Source: Anaerolineae bacterium (GTDB lineage: Bacteria > Chloroflexota > Anaerolineae > Aggregatilineales > UBA2796). From it: a stretch of DNA of 64,000 nt. A model generated the notes under the pieces. It made no database searches, was not told where the DNA came from, and saw only the letters and a program-made list of their open reading frames with translations. The stretch covers positions 1 through 64,000 of the forward strand of contig JAHBVK010000013.1 of the NCBI GenBank assembly GCA_019637555.1, given 5' to 3'. Below are positions 61,542 through 64,000 of this stretch, one piece after another (positions within the stretch are counted from its first letter, which is position 1; the number at the start of each line of letters is the position of its first letter). Position numbers and translations under genes: made by a program.

Positions 61542-63539
61542 TTAAGCCGTTGGGGTCAGTTCCTGTTGTTCCGGCTCCCGTTTCGTGTCTTCTGCGTCAT
61601 CTTCCTCATGCGTGTGAATCCGATAGGGAACAGTAGTAAACACGACGTTTTCCATGCGGCTGAAGATCAGGTTCAGGATCAGCGAACTGTTGGAATGCAG
61701 AGCCTGCTCCCAGAAGGTATCCATTGCTAGATGACCGACAATGATATGGACAAAGCAGCTTGGCTCTTGCTTTTGGATGTCCTCAATGTAGTCAGCAATA
61801 GGCTCTGCTAGCAAGCGGTAAGGCGATTGTAGGATGAGAAGCTCGCCCTCACCGATACGTTCATTCCATTTCTGCTCCACTTTCAGCGCCTTTTCAGGGT
61901 TAACCGCCACATGGATTGCCTTCCACGGGTGGCGCAAAGACTTAGCCACATTAACAAGTCGCGCAGTTTCACGGTGGACATCATCGATCAAGATGATTGT
62001 CTGTACGGTACGCGGCTTGGTATCAGGGCGACTGCCAGCCAGACTCAATTCATGCGCCACTGACTTATAGTGATGATGAATCTTGAAGAACACCAGCACC
62101 AGTAAAGGAATCAAGATGACGATGAACCAGGCACCATGCGTAAACTTGGTGATAGCAAAAATCACCATGACCACGAAGGTACAGATCGCGCCGATGAGGC
62201 TGATTATCTGCTTTCTGTGCCAGTGAGGATCATACTTCATGACCGTCTCTAACCCTTGAATTTCCTCACCGGGTTTCAGCTTGCCTACCCGCCCCATATG
62301 GATGTACATACCGTACTGCGACATAGTGAAGCTGAGGAACACGCCAATGGCATACAAGGGTATCAAGGTCGTCGTACTTGCATTACCAATGATCACAAGC
62401 AGCGCAGCCGCTAGTGACAGGAACAAGATGCCCCACGAGAACACTAAGCGCCCACCGCGATTGGTCAACTGGCGCGGTAGGAAGCCATCCGCCGCAATTA
62501 ATGCCGCCAGACGCGGGAAGTCCGCATAGCTGGTGTTCGCTGCCATCAACAGGATCAGCGCCGTGCCACCCAGCAGCAGGAAGTGCATCATTGAGTTCGC
62601 GCCGAACACACTGCGTCCCAACTGCGAAATCACCGTTTCGTGTTCGCTGGGAATGGCGTGGATGTTCACCGCTAGTACCGTGATACCGATGAACAGCACG
62701 ATCAGTACGCTGCTCATGACCACTAGAGTCTTGGCTGCGTTCTTACTGCGTGGTTCATGGAATGCCTGAATGCCGTTGGAAATTGCTTCGATTCCTGTTA
62801 GCGCTGTACAACCACTGGAGAACGCACGGAGGATCAGGAAAATGAACGCTCCTGCAGCTTCCGGCGTTACTAGCGATTCACCTAGGTGCGGCACAATTTC
62901 AACACTGTCAGGCGGGATTACACCTAGGGAACCACCTAACAAGCGCACAAATCCAGCAGCTAAGGTCAGCAGCATCACACCGAGGAAGAAGTAAGTTGGA
63001 ATAGCGAAGATCGTTCCACTTTCCTTCACGCCTCGCAGATTTACCAGCGTCATCAAGCCAATCACAGCGACAGCGATGTGAACGCGCAACGGCGCCAATT
63101 CTGGAAAGAATGAGGTGATTTGCGCTACACCAGCAGAAATACTTACCGCTACTGTCAGGATGTAGTCGGTCAGCAGCGCTGCACCAGCGACCTGAGCTGG
63201 GGTCTCGCCCAAGTTATCGCGTGCCACAATATATGCACCACCACCGTTCGGGTAGGCGAAAATCGTCTGCCGGTAGGAGATGGTCACGATTGCCAACAGA
63301 ATGCTAATAGCAATAGCTATTGGAATGGCTATTGCTAGGATATTTCCTTGAGTTTGCCAGATCGCCGTCGAGCCAATGGCAGCGATTGACAGGATTACCA
63401 GAATTTCTTGTGTAGCGTAAGCAGTGGACGAAAGCGCATCTGATGCGAATACCGCCAAGCCGACTCTCTTGGAGATTGCTTGATGCGGAAGGTCTTTCGT
63501 TGCCAGTGGCTTACCCAGTAGCAAGTGCCCGAGATTCAT
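61542..63539 (-). CDS. KimA-like potassium/amino-acid transporter (APC superfamily)
   Basis: 665 residues from the ATG at 63539 (AGAGGAAG upstream). About 12 membrane segments (20-465), then a cytoplasmic C-terminal domain (about 480-640) with ILIDDVHRETARLVNVAKSL. The opening VFASDALSSTAYATQEI matches KimA-type high-affinity K+ importers, including the Asp (34) and Tyr (41) seven residues apart. Potassium is the likely cargo, but an amino-acid role cannot be excluded. I see no c-di-AMP riboswitch in front; instead there are paired ATCAAGA boxes. Confidence 0.8.
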   Translation of the reverse strand: MNLGHLLLGKPLATKDLPHQAISKRVGLAVFASDALSSTAYATQEILVILSIAAIGSTAIWQTQGNILAIAIPIAIAISILLAIVTISYRQTIFAYPNGGGAYIVARDNLGETPAQVAGAALLTDYILTVAVSISAGVAQITSFFPELAPLRVHIAVAVIGLMTLVNLRGVKESGTIFAIPTYFFLGVMLLTLAAGFVRLLGGSLGVIPPDSVEIVPHLGESLVTPEAAGAFIFLILRAFSSGCTALTGIEAISNGIQAFHEPRSKNAAKTLVVMSSVLIVLFIGITVLAVNIHAIPSEHETVISQLGRSVFGANSMMHFLLLGGTALILLMAANTSYADFPRLAALIAADGFLPRQLTNRGGRLVFSWGILFLSLAAALLVIIGNASTTTLIPLYAIGVFLSFTMSQYGMYIHMGRVGKLKPGEEIQGLETVMKYDPHWHRKQIISLIGAICTFVVMVIFAITKFTHGAWFIVILIPLLVLVFFKIHHHYKSVAHELSLAGSRPDTKPRTVQTIILIDDVHRETARLVNVAKSLRHPWKAIHVAVNPEKALKVEQKWNERIGEGELLILQSPYRLLAEPIADYIEDIQKQEPSCFVHIIVGHLAMDTFWEQALHSNSSLILNLIFSRMENVVFTTVPYRIHTHEEDDAEDTKREPEQQELTPTA

Positions 63540-63552
63540 AATCTTCCTCTGT

Positions 63553-63587
63553 GTCTGGCGCTTTGAGTTGAGAGAACATAGCCAGAC
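63553..63587 (-). promoter_or_regulatory. Inverted repeat GTCTGGC/GCCAGAC in kimA-like leader
   Basis: Seven-base perfect arms with a 21-base loop, ending a few bases before the SD (AGAGGAAG) of the transporter gene. A second 7-bp repeat (GGGCACG/CGTGCCC) lies at 63602-63631. Possible 5' leader structure. Confidence 0.4.
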
Positions 63588-63601
63588 GGACTCATAGTTT
63601 G

Positions 63602-63631
63602 GGGCACGCACCCATCTGTGGATACGTGCCC
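63602..63631 (-). promoter_or_regulatory. Inverted repeat GGGCACG/CGTGCCC in kimA-like leader
   Basis: Perfect 7-bp arms with a 16-base loop directly downstream of the predicted promoter. It may be part of the transcript leader. Confidence 0.4.
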
Positions 63632-63647
63632 GAATTTCACCTATATC

Positions 63648-63676
63648 AGTCTACGGTGGGATCAAGAAAGTATCAA
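63648..63676 (-). promoter_or_regulatory. Promoter of kimA-like gene: TTGATA-17-TAGACT
   Basis: -35 TTGATA at 63676-63671 and -10 TAGACT at 63653-63648 with a 17-base spacer. It overlaps the paired ATCAAGA boxes at 63661-63678. Confidence 0.5.
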
Positions 63677-63678
63677 GA
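63661..63678. promoter_or_regulatory. ATCAAGA direct repeat pair, 11-bp period (promoter-proximal)
   Basis: Two exact ATCAAGA boxes at 63661-63667 and 63672-63678. Spacing of one helical turn between direct repeats is the usual layout of OmpR/PhoB-type response-regulator sites. A second pair lies 112 bases away. Confidence 0.5.
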
Positions 63679-63772
63679 TGGAAGCATTAGTATTAAGTCA
63701 CAATTCGCCCACTTTTAGGGAAACCTCCCAAAAAATGGGGGCTTGTATTTATCATTGTGAACAAATTGAGGG

Positions 63773-63790
63773 ATCAAGAAATGATCAAGA
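63773..63790. promoter_or_regulatory. ATCAAGA direct repeat pair, 11-bp period (distal)
   Basis: ATCAAGA at 63773-63779 and 63784-63790, again 11 bp apart, and preceded by GGG like the first pair. The CCC-A-run-GGGG element lies between the two pairs at 63724-63741. Confidence 0.5.
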
Positions 63791-63834
63791 CGGTTAGGTC
63801 AATACTCCGCAAGTACCGTCCTGATCATGATGTA

Positions 63835-64000
63835 TCAGGTGGTGGCAACGGACTGGGACTGAGGTTGGGGACGGAGTTGCGGTGTCTGCATTGTCTGGAA
63901 TACCGCAAGGAGCTGGTCCGCAATCTTTGACCAGCTATAGTGCTTGGCGGTAGCTAACGCACCCGATGCTAACATTGCGCGTTTGGCTGGATCACTGAGG
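63835..64000 (-). CDS. C-terminal end of a glycosyltransferase-like protein (cut by window edge)
   Basis: The last 54 residues only: SDPAKRAMLASGALATAKHYSWSKIADQLLAVF, then a Gln/Pro-rich tail. The W-S-K-I-A-D-Q-L-L-x-V-F pattern is the usual end of GT4-family (GT-B) glycosyltransferases. The substrate cannot be told. Confidence 0.65.
   Translation of the reverse strand, partial: LSDPAKRAMLASGALATAKHYSWSKIADQLLAVFQTMQTPQLRPQPQSQSVATT

Noticed and set aside
63540..63834. c-di-AMP (ydaO-type) riboswitch in front of the KimA-like gene
   Set aside because: The conserved ydaO blocks are not found; only simple inverted repeats and ATCAAGA boxes are present.

Overview
The window looks like chromosomal DNA of a Chloroflexota bacterium, probably Anaerolineae-like. 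This is an inference from gene style: exported proteins with Thr/Pro-rich linkers, a WXG100 protein with a glycine-rich linker, a MmyB-type XRE regulator, a CGNR zinc-finger protein, an AapJQMP transporter and TIR/STAND-FGE proteins. No rRNA or tRNA gene was seen that would fix the taxonomy. Most of the window is dense housekeeping and metabolic sequence with short gaps, overlapping genes and mostly recognisable Shine-Dalgarno (SD) sites.

Layout. 0-9 kb: start of a P-type cation ATPase (cut by the left edge), an APH-like kinase, a YkvA-like protein with an esterase, an orphan solute-binding lipoprotein-like protein, a thioesterase, a GNAT, an M23 peptidase, an SDR and a TPR protein. 9-15 kb: WXG100 protein, large membrane protein, and a compact RHH antitoxin-PIN-Doc-Doc module. 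15-20.8 kb: membrane and secreted proteins, PanE-like reductase, XRE regulator with a palindromic promoter region, CGNR regulator, then three tandem small paralogous proteins behind a promoter of MerR type. 20.9-25.5 kb: a heterodimeric ABC exporter with a long structured leader, divergent from a GNAT gene through overlapping promoters.

25.5-29.1 kb is a first conflict-type island on the minus strand (GNAT, TIR-NACHT-FGE, small protein). 29.3-38 kb is a core block: methyltransferase, AddA-like helicase-nuclease, CTP synthase pyrG with a striking three-stem leader RNA, ribosomal protein L25, an ATP-grasp-like protein and a tyrosine recombinase.

39.9-49 kb is a second, larger conflict-type island on the plus strand: a stand-alone DUF4062/TIR-like protein, a DUF4062-like-nSTAND-FGE protein, a cysteine-cluster protein, an 820-residue protein of no recognised family, and two tandem GNAT paralogs. 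The GNAT of the first island has the same C-terminal layout as the two of the second island, so a pairing of STAND-FGE proteins with this acetyltransferase family occurs twice within 20 kb. This is the best candidate for an undescribed system in the window.

49-64 kb returns to core functions: GNAT, mscL, an NTF2-like protein, a C26 amidase, a hydrolase and lysA in a tight run, an SH3-domain exported protein, the aapJQMP amino-acid importer, another ABC exporter, a KimA-like potassium transporter with paired ATCAAGA boxes upstream, and the end of a glycosyltransferase.
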